A DNA stretch of 23,369 bases from an uncultured Caulobacter sp. (lineage in GTDB: Bacteria; Pseudomonadota; Alphaproteobacteria; Caulobacterales; Caulobacteraceae). Below are positions 8,798-17,905 of this stretch, piece by piece. Positions within the stretch are counted from its first letter, which is position 1. Each line of letters begins with the position of its first letter. Made by a program: the position numbers and the translations under genes. The stretch lies in assembly GCF_937900395.1 (NCBI RefSeq), contig NZ_CALCDX010000041.1, forward strand, positions 1-23,369, given 5' to 3'. The notes beneath the pieces were generated by a model. That model searched no databases. It was not told the DNA's origin and saw nothing but the letters and a program-made list of their open reading frames with translations.

Positions 8798-8822
8798 CCG
8801 GGCGAGCGAAACGCCCGCCCGG
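8798..8822 (-). terminator. Hairpin after the transaldolase gene, possible terminator
   Basis: A perfect 7-bp stem CCGGGCG/CGCCCGG (8798-8804 with 8816-8822) closes an 11-nt loop and starts 15 nt after the transaldolase stop. There is no T tract on either strand, so it may only attenuate or stabilise the transcript. It separates transaldolase from the 74-residue gene. Confidence 0.35.
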
Positions 8823-8837
8823 AAACGACACAACGCC

Positions 8838-9491
8838 TTACAGGATGGACTGACCGGTCGAGGCCCAGTCCTTGAGGAACTGCTCCAGGCCCTTGTCGGT
8901 CAGCGGGTGCTTGTAAAGATCCGTGAACACCGCCGGCGGGATCGTCACGACATCGGCGCCGACGATGGCGGCTTCCTTGACGTGGGTGGCGTTGCGCACC
9001 GAGGCGGCCAGGATTTCGGTCTCGTAGCCGTAGTTGTCGTAGATCGCGCGGATGTCGCGGATCAGATCCATGCCGTCGAAGCCGTAGTCGTCCAGGCGGC
9101 CGATGAATGGCGAGACGAAGGTCGCCCCGGCCTTGGCGGCCAGCAGCGCCTGGGTCGGCGAGAAGCACAGGGTGACGTTGGTCTTGATCTCTTCGTCGGC
9201 GAAGGCGGCGCAGGCGATCAGGCCATCGCGCGTCAGGGGGATCTTCACGACGACGTTCGGCGCGATCGCCGCCAGCTTCTTGCCTTCGGCGATCATGGCC
9301 TCGGCGGTGGTGGCGGCGACCTCGGCGCTGATCGGACCCGGAACGATGTCGCAGATCTCGGCGATCACCTCCAGCATCGGGCGGCCCGACTTGGCGATCA
9401 GGGTCGGGTTGGTGGTCACGCCGTCGATCAGGCCGGTGGAGGCCAGGTCGGCGATGACCTTGGTGTCGGTGCTGTCGAGGAAGATCTGCAT
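8838..9491 (-). CDS. tal: Transaldolase, short TalC/FSA-type subfamily
   Basis: This is a cytosolic enzyme of the non-oxidative pentose phosphate pathway that moves a dihydroxyacetone unit between sedoheptulose 7-phosphate and glyceraldehyde 3-phosphate. It has 217 residues, the usual length of the short transaldolase subfamily. The Schiff-base lysine is Lys83 in VVVKIPLT, and the motif GVTTNPTL (24-31) is present. Two residues separate this subfamily from fructose-6-phosphate aldolase: here Glu57 (SAEV) and Phe129 (VSPFIGR), where FSA has Gln59 and Tyr131. These point to transaldolase. The start is ATG 9491. The gene lies 71 nt after the RmlD-like gene and may share its transcript. Transketolase, its metabolic partner, is at 15910-17871. 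Confidence 0.95.
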   Translation of the reverse strand: MQIFLDSTDTKVIADLASTGLIDGVTTNPTLIAKSGRPMLEVIAEICDIVPGPISAEVAATTAEAMIAEGKKLAAIAPNVVVKIPLTRDGLIACAAFADEEIKTNVTLCFSPTQALLAAKAGATFVSPFIGRLDDYGFDGMDLIRDIRAIYDNYGYETEILAASVRNATHVKEAAIVGADVVTIPPAVFTDLYKHPLTDKGLEQFLKDWASTGQSIL

Positions 9492-9562
9492 GGTCGCTCG
9501 CGCTGGATTTTCTTGGAGAACTCGCCTCGGGTTTATCGCGCGCGCGGGCGGGACGCCAGCCG

Positions 9563-10444
9563 CTAGACGGCCAGACCGGACGCGATCAGCCGATCCGCCG
9601 TGCGTTCGACGGCCATGCGCCAGGGCTCTGGCTCGAAGCCGAACACGGCGCGCAGCTTGGCGGTGTCGAGCGGCGACCGCGGCGGCCGGGGCGCGGGCTC
9701 TGCGAAAGCCGCCTGGGTCGTGGGCTCGATCCGGGCGCGCGCCTGCGGATCGCGGTCGATCGCCGCCTTGGCGAAGTCGAAGCGGCTGGTCTCGCCCGCG
9801 TTGGCGAAGTGAAAGAGGCCGAACGCCGGGTCATCCGCCGCCGCGCGGGCCCAACGCGGCGCGGTCGCGACCAGAAAGGCCGCCAGGGCCTCGCCGTCCG
9901 TGGGCGTGCCGAACTGATCGGCCACGACCCTCAGCACATCTCGCTCCCGCGCCAGCCGCAGCATGAAGCTGACATAGTTGCGGCCGTAGCGGGAAAAGAC
10001 CCAGGAGACGCGCAGAACCACGGTGCGGGGATGGGCCAGCACAGCCTGTTCGCCGGCCAGTTTAGAGCGACCATAGACGTTGAGGGGACGCGCTTCGTCG
10101 GTCTCGACATAGGGGCGATCTGTCACGCCATCGAACACCGCGTCGGTCGAGAGGTGGACGAACGGCAGGCCCCGCGCCGCACAGGCTTCCGCCATTACGC
10201 CCGGCGCGGTCGCGTTGACGGTGATCGCTTCGTCTGGGCGCGCCTCCGCGGGATCGACCTGGGTGAAGGCGGCCGTATTGAGGACGAGATCGCAGTCGAC
10301 CTCCTGGATCGCCTGCCGGATCTGGATGGCGTTCTCGAGGTCGCATTCGGCGCGGGACAGCGCGATCACCTCGACGCGTCCACGGGCGGCCGCCTGGACA
10401 GCGGTGGCGACCTGCCCAGTCCTGCCGAACTGCAGGATCTTCAT
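9563..10444 (-). CDS. rmlD: RmlD-like dTDP-4-dehydrorhamnose reductase family protein
   Basis: This short-chain dehydrogenase/reductase would reduce a nucleotide-bound 4-keto sugar, classically the last step of dTDP-L-rhamnose synthesis. It has 293 residues. The N-terminal nucleotide-binding motif reads FGRTGQVA, and the catalytic triad is Thr100 (STDAVFDG), Tyr124 and Lys128 (YGRSK), with the same mutual spacing as Salmonella RmlD (104, 128, 132). NTAAFTQVDPAE (56-67) is also characteristic. The start codon overlaps the stop of the upstream HAD gene in an ATGA, implying translational coupling. No rmlA, rmlB or rmlC is in the window, so the substrate need not be dTDP-4-keto-rhamnose. The gene symbol reflects the family only. 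Confidence 0.9.
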   Translation of the reverse strand: MKILQFGRTGQVATAVQAAARGRVEVIALSRAECDLENAIQIRQAIQEVDCDLVLNTAAFTQVDPAEARPDEAITVNATAPGVMAEACAARGLPFVHLSTDAVFDGVTDRPYVETDEARPLNVYGRSKLAGEQAVLAHPRTVVLRVSWVFSRYGRNYVSFMLRLARERDVLRVVADQFGTPTDGEALAAFLVATAPRWARAAADDPAFGLFHFANAGETSRFDFAKAAIDRDPQARARIEPTTQAAFAEPAPRPPRSPLDTAKLRAVFGFEPEPWRMAVERTADRLIASGLAV

Positions 10445-10986
10445 TTCAGTTCTGGAACGCGATCGCCGAGCACCTGGGCGACGAAGGCCCGCAGATTGCC
10501 GCCCTTGAACAGATAGCCGGGCATGCCGGCGCGGTTTCCCGCCTCCACGTCGATGTGACGGTCGCCGATGATCACGGCCTCTTCCGGCCTCAGGTTCCAG
10601 TCGGCCAAGCCCCGCAAGATCATGCCGGGATTGGGCTTGCGGTCGGGGTGGTCGGCCACGCGATAGGCCTCCACGATCGCCGCTTCGTGGAAGGGGGAAT
10701 AGTAGAAGGCGTTGATCTGCCCGCCCAGCTCGGCCAGTTGGTCCTGCATGGCGTCGTGGAAGCGGTCCATGGCCGCCTCGTCGAAATAGCCGCGGCCGAT
10801 GCCCGACTGGTTCGTGACGACCAGGACCTTCAACCCCGCCTTGCTGATCGCCGCCACGGCCTCCCGAGCGCCCTCGATCCAGTCGAGCCGCGCTGGGTCG
10901 AAGACATAGCCGTGATCGATGTTCAGGACGCCATCGCGGTCCAGAAACACGGCCTTCAGGGGCGGAAGATCAGAGGCGCCGGTCAT
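10441..10986 (-). CDS. HAD-family phosphatase, GmhB/HisB-N type, zinc cysteines lost
   Basis: This 181-residue hydrolase resembles D-glycero-D-manno-heptose 1,7-bisphosphate 7-phosphatase. The nucleophile motif is FLDRDGVLN (Asp16, Asp18), motif II is VVTNQSGIGRG, Lys117 lies in RKPNPGM, and the metal-binding acids are at GDRHID (Asp142, Asp146). Active-site residues therefore look complete. The zinc loop of E. coli GmhB (CPHH ... CDC) is replaced by SPFH at 97-100 and ADH at 111-113, leaving no cysteine ligand. The start is ATG 10986; an in-frame GTG at 11028 would add 14 residues of no family character. The TGA stop overlaps the rmlD-like ATG. The substrate is likely a phosphorylated sugar, with heptose bisphosphate possible but unproven. 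Confidence 0.87.
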   Translation of the reverse strand: MTGASDLPPLKAVFLDRDGVLNIDHGYVFDPARLDWIEGAREAVAAISKAGLKVLVVTNQSGIGRGYFDEAAMDRFHDAMQDQLAELGGQINAFYYSPFHEAAIVEAYRVADHPDRKPNPGMILRGLADWNLRPEEAVIIGDRHIDVEAGNRAGMPGYLFKGGNLRAFVAQVLGDRVPELK

Positions 10987-11087
10987 GCCTTGAGCAGTAC
11001 CGCGCGCGAAACGAATTCGCCAGACCACTGTCTTGGCCTCGACACGGATTGCGCTCTAGAAGGGCCTATATCTCAGGGAATTCCTCG

Positions 11088-12248
11088 ATGACGAACGCCT
11101 TCGCCGACGCCGCCCGCCTGCGCGACCGCCTCAAGACCTGGGCGACCGAGGCGGCCTATCCACTTTGGTGGACGGTCGGGGCGGACCACGAGAAGGGCGG
11201 CTTTTTCGAGAAGCTGGACCTCGAAGGCGCGCCGGTCGACGGCCCGCGCCGGGGACGGGTCCTGCCGCGCCAGATCTTCTCGTTCGCCATCGCCGGTGAT
11301 CTCGGCTGGGCCGGCCCCTGGCGCGAAGCCGTCGAGCACGGACTGTCCTTCTATCTCGCGGCGTACCGTCGCCCCGACGGTCTGTTCCGGACCCTGATCG
11401 GCCCCAACGGAGAGAGCCTGGACGAGACGGCGGAGCTTTACGACCAAGCCTTCGCCATGTTCGCCCTGGCGGCCGTCGCCAAGGCGCTGCCGGCGCGCGC
11501 GGCCGAGGCCAAGGCGATCGCCGTCGAGGTGCGCGAAAAGCTGATCGCCGAGCGCAAACATCCGGTCGCGGGTTTCCACCAGTCCAATCCGCCGACCGCG
11601 CCGCTGCAGTCCAACCCGCACATGCACCTGTTCGAGGCGATGCTGGCCTGGACCGCGATTGACGACGATCCGGCCTGGCGCGCCCTGGCGGACGAGATCG
11701 CCGAACTGGCGCTCGCCAAGTTCATCGACGCCAAGAGCGGTCAGCTGCGCGAATTCTTCGACCTGGACTGGAACGCCGCGCCGGGCGTCGAGGGGCGCAT
11801 CTGCGAGCCGGGGCACCAGTTCGAGTGGGGCTGGCTGCTGCTGCGCTGGGGCAAGCTGGCGGGTCGCTCCGACGCAACCAGGGCCGCTCTGCGCATGATC
11901 GACGACGCCGAAGCCAAGGGCGTCGATCTGGCGCGCGGCGTGGCGATCAACGCCCTGCTCGACGATTTCTCGATCCACGACAACGGCGCTCGCCTGTGGC
12001 CGCAGACCGAGCGGATCAAGGCCGCCGTGCTGGCGGCCGAGATCACCGGAGACGCCAAGTACTGGGACATGGCCGCCGCCGGCGCGGAGGGTCTGCTGAC
12101 CTATCTGCGGACGCCAGTCCCAGGCCTGTGGCGCGACAAGTATCAGCCCGACGAGACCTTCGTGGAGGAGCCGGCGCCGGCCAGCTCCTTCTACCATATC
12201 GCCCTGGCGATCCTGGAGCTCGACCGGACGGTCGGCGCGCAGGCGTAA
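11088..12248 (+). CDS. AGE-family sugar epimerase/isomerase, probable mannose(-6-phosphate) isomerase
   Basis: This is an (alpha/alpha)6-barrel enzyme of the N-acylglucosamine 2-epimerase superfamily, 386 residues long. The key family features are NPHMHLFEA (177-185), the catalytic-type His243 in EPGHQFEWGW, and a late His370 in SSFYHIALA, matching the paired histidines of the YihS/AGE group. Members act on free or phosphorylated mannose, fructose, glucose or N-acetyl sugars. The convergent neighbour is a ManC that lacks an isomerase domain, which favours a role in supplying mannose 6-phosphate for GDP-mannose. The start is ATG 11088, with AGGGA 8 nt upstream; the frame extends 39 nt further upstream without a better signal. 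It is divergent from the HAD gene, with a 101-nt shared promoter region. Confidence 0.9.
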   Translation: MTNAFADAARLRDRLKTWATEAAYPLWWTVGADHEKGGFFEKLDLEGAPVDGPRRGRVLPRQIFSFAIAGDLGWAGPWREAVEHGLSFYLAAYRRPDGLFRTLIGPNGESLDETAELYDQAFAMFALAAVAKALPARAAEAKAIAVEVREKLIAERKHPVAGFHQSNPPTAPLQSNPHMHLFEAMLAWTAIDDDPAWRALADEIAELALAKFIDAKSGQLREFFDLDWNAAPGVEGRICEPGHQFEWGWLLLRWGKLAGRSDATRAALRMIDDAEAKGVDLARGVAINALLDDFSIHDNGARLWPQTERIKAAVLAAEITGDAKYWDMAAAGAEGLLTYLRTPVPGLWRDKYQPDETFVEEPAPASSFYHIALAILELDRTVGAQA

Positions 12249-12255
12249 GCGAGAC

Positions 12256-13566
12256 CTATCGCGGGCGAGTGACCAGCAGGGTCGCCGCCCCGATGGCGCG
12301 GGCGCGGACCTCGTCCGCTAGCGGGACCACCGCGCCGGCGGCGTAGACGTCGCCGTCCATCTCGAGAACGCCCTCAAGCACCTGGATCGTCGAGGCCGGC
12401 AGGACGAAATCTTCGCCCGCCGAGGCGCGTCGCAGTTCGACGTCGAAGCCGTCGGTCGAGACAAGGGTTTCGGTCCCACTGGGCGAGGCGCTGCGGCGCG
12501 AGGCGATCGAACGGCCCTTGGCCTTGAGACCATCGACGAGCGTCTTGACCGCCTGGCTGTCCTTGCGATGACAGACCAGCACCGCGTCCGGCTCGACCAC
12601 CACGACGATGTCGCTGACGCCGATCACGCCGACATACGGGCCCGTTGAGCGCACCAGCACGCCCGTCGCGCCGTGGAGGTCGACGTCGCCGGCCCGAGCG
12701 TTGCCCTCGCCATCGCGGGTCGAGGCCTCCCAGATGGCGTCCCAGGCGCCGAGGTCGGACCAGGCGAAGGCGGCCGGGACCACTGCGGCCTTCTGGGTCC
12801 GCTCCATGACCGCGTAGTCCAACGAGATCTTCTTGGCCTGGGCGAAGGCCTCGCGATCAAGCCGGCCCACGCCCGCCTCGAGCTCCAGATCCGCGACGCA
12901 GGCCTTGGCGGCGGCGGCCACCGACGGCTCGAACGCCTCGAACTCGCCCAGCAGGGTCGCGGCCTTGAAGGCGAAGTTGCCGCTATTCCAGAGGTAGCCC
13001 TCAAGCAGGTAACGCTCGGCCGTGGCCTGGTCCGGCTTTTCGACGAAGGCGGCGACCTCCCGAACCGAGCCGTCCAGCAGCGCCTCTCCAGGACGGATAT
13101 AGCCAAAGCCGGTGGCCGGAACGGTGGGCTGGACGCCAAACGTGACGATCAGCCCCTCTTCGGCCGCCCGCGCCGCCGCCAGCGCCGCTTGTTCAAAGAT
13201 CTCCGGCTCGGAAATGTGGTGATCGGCCGCCAGCATCAGCACCACGCCGTCCGGGTCCTGACGCTCGACATAGGCGGCGGCGGCGGCCACCGCGGGCGCG
13301 GAGTCGCGTGCTTCTGGCTCAACCAGGATCGTGGTCCAGGCGCCGATCTCGGCGGTCTGTTCGGCGACGAAGCCGACCATCGCCTCGCCGGTGACCACCA
13401 CCACCTCGGCCACGCCCGGAATGTCCTTCACCCGAAGGACCGTCTCCTGGAACGAGGAGCGGTGGCCGACCAGTTTCAGGAACTGTTTGGGTTGGTCGCT
13501 TCGCGAGGCGGGCCACAGACGCGTGCCCGAACCGCCGCACAAGATCACTGGATAGATCGCAGCCAA
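12256..13566 (-). CDS. manC: Mannose-1-phosphate guanylyltransferase (monofunctional)
   Basis: The enzyme makes GDP-mannose from mannose 1-phosphate and GTP. It has 436 residues. The pyrophosphorylase signature GGSGTRLWP (11-19), PKQF with Lys27, AADHHI (114-119), FVEKP (174-178) and LWNSGNFAF are all present. The C-terminal 90 residues are short and cupin-like at best, with no RPWG and no QxHxHRxEHW, so the fused phosphomannose isomerase domain of many ManC/AlgA proteins is absent. The start codon is TTG at 13566, preceded by GGGGA at about 8 nt. No later start would keep the nucleotide-binding loop. It follows nadE by 97 nt on the same strand and ends 7 nt from the convergent AGE gene. Confidence 0.95.
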   Translation of the reverse strand: MAAIYPVILCGGSGTRLWPASRSDQPKQFLKLVGHRSSFQETVLRVKDIPGVAEVVVVTGEAMVGFVAEQTAEIGAWTTILVEPEARDSAPAVAAAAAYVERQDPDGVVLMLAADHHISEPEIFEQAALAAARAAEEGLIVTFGVQPTVPATGFGYIRPGEALLDGSVREVAAFVEKPDQATAERYLLEGYLWNSGNFAFKAATLLGEFEAFEPSVAAAAKACVADLELEAGVGRLDREAFAQAKKISLDYAVMERTQKAAVVPAAFAWSDLGAWDAIWEASTRDGEGNARAGDVDLHGATGVLVRSTGPYVGVIGVSDIVVVVEPDAVLVCHRKDSQAVKTLVDGLKAKGRSIASRRSASPSGTETLVSTDGFDVELRRASAGEDFVLPASTIQVLEGVLEMDGDVYAAGAVVPLADEVRARAIGAATLLVTRPR

Positions 13567-13661
13567 GACTTAATCCCCACACTCTTCAGTCTTTCGCCTC
13601 TGATAGGGCGTTATTGCGAAGGGTGCTTAAAGGGAAAGCCGCCAGTAACGAAGAGTTTTCG

Positions 13662-15716
<2,055 letters not shown>

Positions 15717-15724
15717 CTGACGGC

Positions 15725-15753
15725 CGCCTTATGCTGAAAGTGAGCATAAGGCG
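15725..15753. promoter_or_regulatory. 11-bp perfect inverted repeat between nadE and tkt (operator or SD-masking hairpin)
   Basis: CGCCTTATGCT (15725-15735) and AGCATAAGGCG (15743-15753) are exact reverse complements around the 7-nt spacer GAAAGTG. In the nadE transcript the repeat would form a hairpin ending 8 nt before the start codon, with the AAGG Shine-Dalgarno paired in the stem. As DNA it lies just upstream of the tkt -10-like element at 15761 and overlaps where its -35 would be. A dimeric repressor site controlling one or both genes is as likely as an RNA switch. Confidence 0.65.
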
Positions 15754-15760
15754 CGCTCCA

Positions 15761-15768
15761 GCTATAAC
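15761..15768 (+). promoter_or_regulatory. Candidate -10 element of the tkt promoter
   Basis: GCTATAAC matches the Caulobacter housekeeping -10 consensus GCTANAWC at every position. No good TTGACGS is found 10-14 nt upstream; that stretch falls in the inverted repeat. A start near 15775 would give tkt a leader of about 135 nt. A second -35-like TTGACCC lies at 15837 without a clear -10. Confidence 0.4.
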
Positions 15769-15909
15769 GCCTGCGGAGCCTGTTGCATAGCGTCCACGGC
15801 GGGCGGTCAGCTCCCGGATAAAGGCCGTGTCGCGGGTTGACCCCTCCGGGTTCCCATGCGACTGCGCCGATCGCGCAGCCCTGCAAAACAAAGACAAGAC
15901 GGAACTTCC

Positions 15910-17871
15910 ATGCCCGTTTCGCCCATCAAGATGGCCGACGCGATCCGCGTCCTTTCCATGGACGCCGTGCACAAGGCCAAGTCCGGACACCAAGGCATGC
16001 CGATGGGCATGGCCGACGTGGCGACGGTGCTTTGGAGCAAGTTCCTGAAGTTCGACGCGTCCCAGCCCAACTGGGCCGACCGCGACCGCTTCGTCCTGTC
16101 GGCCGGCCACGGCTCGATGCTGCTGTATTCGCTGCTTCATCTGACCGGCTTCAAGGCCGTGACGATGAAGGAGATCGAAAACTTCCGTCAGTGGGGTTCG
16201 CTGACCCCCGGCCACCCGGAAGTCCACCACACGCCCGGCGTCGAGACCACGACCGGTCCGCTGGGCCAGGGCCTGGCCACCGCCGTCGGCATGGCCATGG
16301 CGGAAGCCCATCTGGCCGCTCGCTTTGGCCATGACATCGTCGACCACCGCACCTGGGTCATCGCCGGCGACGGCTGCCTGATGGAAGGCGTCAGCCACGA
16401 GGCGATCAGCATCGCCGGCCGCCTGCGCCTGAAGAAGCTGACAGTGCTGTTCGACGACAACAACACCACGATCGACGGCGAGGCGACGATCTCCGAGACC
16501 GGCGACCAGGTCGCCCGTTTCAAGGCCGCCGGCTGGGCGGTGAAGGTCGTCGACGGCCACGACCACGGCAAGATCGCCGCCGCCCTGCGCTGGGCGACCA
16601 AGCAGGACCGCCCGACCATGATCGCGTGCAAGACGCTGATCTCGAAGGGCTCGGGTCCGAAGGAAGGCGACCCTCACAGCCACGGCTACACCCTGTTCGA
16701 CGACCAGATCAAAGCCGCTCGCGAGGCGATGGGCTGGGACGCCGCGCCGTTCACCGTGCCGGATGACATCGCCAAGGCCTGGAAGAGCGTCGGCCGTCGC
16801 GGCGCCAAGGTCCGCAAGGCCTGGGAAGGCAAGCTGGCCGCCTCGATCCAGGCCAGCGAGTTCAAGCGCGCGATGGCGGGGGAACTGCCGGCCAACGCCT
16901 TCGAAGCCCTGGACGCTCACATCGCCAAGGCTCTGGAGACCAAGCCGGTCAACGCCACCCGCGTCCACTCCGGCTCGGCCCTCGATCACCTCGTCCCGGT
17001 CATCCCCGAGATGATCGGCGGCTCGGCCGACCTGACCGGCTCAAACAACACCCTGGTCAAGGGCATGGGCGCGTTCGACACGCCCGACTACAAGGGCCGC
17101 TACGTCCACTACGGCGTGCGTGAGTTCGGCATGGCCGCAGCCATGAACGGCATGTCGCTGCATGGCGGCGTGATCCCGTACTCGGGCACCTTCCTGGCCT
17201 TCGCCGACTACAGCCGCGCCGCGATCCGCCTGGGCGCCCTGATGGAGACCCGCGTCATCCACGTGATGACTCACGACTCCATCGGCCTGGGCGAAGACGG
17301 TCCGACCCACCAGCCGGTCGAGCATGTCGCCTCGCTGCGCGCCATCCCGAACCTGCTGGTCTTCCGTCCGGCCGACGCGGTCGAGGCCGCCGAGTGCTGG
17401 AAGGTCGCCCTGCAGCAGCAGCGCACGCCGTCGGTGATGACCCTGTCGCGCCAGAAGACGCCGCATGTGCGCAGCCAGGGCGGCGACCTGTCGGCCAAGG
17501 GCGCCTATGAGCTGCTGGCGGCGGAAGGCGGCGAGGCGCAGGTGACGATCTTCGCTTCGGGCACCGAGGTCGGCGTGGCCGTGGCCGCGCGCGACATCCT
17601 GCAGGCCAAGGGCAAGCCGACCCGCGTCGTCTCGACCCCCTGCTGGGAGCTCTTCGACAAGCAGGACGCCGCCTACCAGGCCGCCGTCATCGGCAAGGCC
17701 CCGGTCCGCGTCGCCGTCGAGGCCGGCGTGCGCATGGGCTGGGAGCGCTTCATCGGCGAGACCGGCAAGTTCGTCGGCATGAAGAGCTTCGGCGCCTCCG
17801 CGCCGTTCGAGGTGCTCTATCAGAAGTTCGGCATCACCGCCGAGGCCGTCGCCGAAGCCGCGCTGGCTTAA
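15910..17871 (+). CDS. tkt: Transketolase
   Basis: This thiamine-diphosphate enzyme transfers two-carbon units between sugar phosphates in the pentose phosphate pathway. It has 653 residues. His27 in SGHQGMPMG and His67 in SAGHGSM are the conserved substrate/cofactor histidines. GPLGQG (116-121), the ThDP motif from GDG (153-155) to the Asn pair in FDDNNTT, and the catalytic Glu405 in HYGVREFGM (E. coli Glu411) are present. GLGEDGPTHQPVEH then marks the pyrimidine domain. The start is ATG 15910, with GGAA about 5 nt upstream. An in-frame ATG 54 nt earlier adds a basic stretch not seen in the family. It is divergent from nadE and convergent with the porin gene, 19 nt away. Confidence 0.97.
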   Translation: MPVSPIKMADAIRVLSMDAVHKAKSGHQGMPMGMADVATVLWSKFLKFDASQPNWADRDRFVLSAGHGSMLLYSLLHLTGFKAVTMKEIENFRQWGSLTPGHPEVHHTPGVETTTGPLGQGLATAVGMAMAEAHLAARFGHDIVDHRTWVIAGDGCLMEGVSHEAISIAGRLRLKKLTVLFDDNNTTIDGEATISETGDQVARFKAAGWAVKVVDGHDHGKIAAALRWATKQDRPTMIACKTLISKGSGPKEGDPHSHGYTLFDDQIKAAREAMGWDAAPFTVPDDIAKAWKSVGRRGAKVRKAWEGKLAASIQASEFKRAMAGELPANAFEALDAHIAKALETKPVNATRVHSGSALDHLVPVIPEMIGGSADLTGSNNTLVKGMGAFDTPDYKGRYVHYGVREFGMAAAMNGMSLHGGVIPYSGTFLAFADYSRAAIRLGALMETRVIHVMTHDSIGLGEDGPTHQPVEHVASLRAIPNLLVFRPADAVEAAECWKVALQQQRTPSVMTLSRQKTPHVRSQGGDLSAKGAYELLAAEGGEAQVTIFASGTEVGVAVAARDILQAKGKPTRVVSTPCWELFDKQDAAYQAAVIGKAPVRVAVEAGVRMGWERFIGETGKFVGMKSFGASAPFEVLYQKFGITAEAVAEAALA

Positions 17872-17881
17872 GACTCCGGAC

Positions 17882-17905
17882 GGGGTGGCGTCAGAACGCC
17901 ACCCC
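17882..17905. terminator. 10-bp perfect hairpin between tkt and the porin gene, possible bidirectional terminator
   Basis: GGGGTGGCGT (17882-17891) and ACGCCACCCC (17896-17905) pair perfectly around the tetraloop CAGA. The hairpin starts 11 nt after the tkt stop and includes the last codons and stop of the convergent porin gene. No T tract follows on either strand, so termination is inferred from the stem strength and position. Confidence 0.45.

Noticed and set aside
8698..9168. N-terminal extension of the 74-residue gene into the transaldolase gene
   Set aside because: The extension is a shifted reading of transaldolase, Arg/Gly-rich, and the internal ATG at 8697 has a good Shine-Dalgarno.
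11033..11059. TTGGCCT with 12-nt spacing to GCTCTAGA before the AGE gene
   Set aside because: The spacing fits a housekeeping promoter, but the -10 agrees with the consensus at only about half of its positions.
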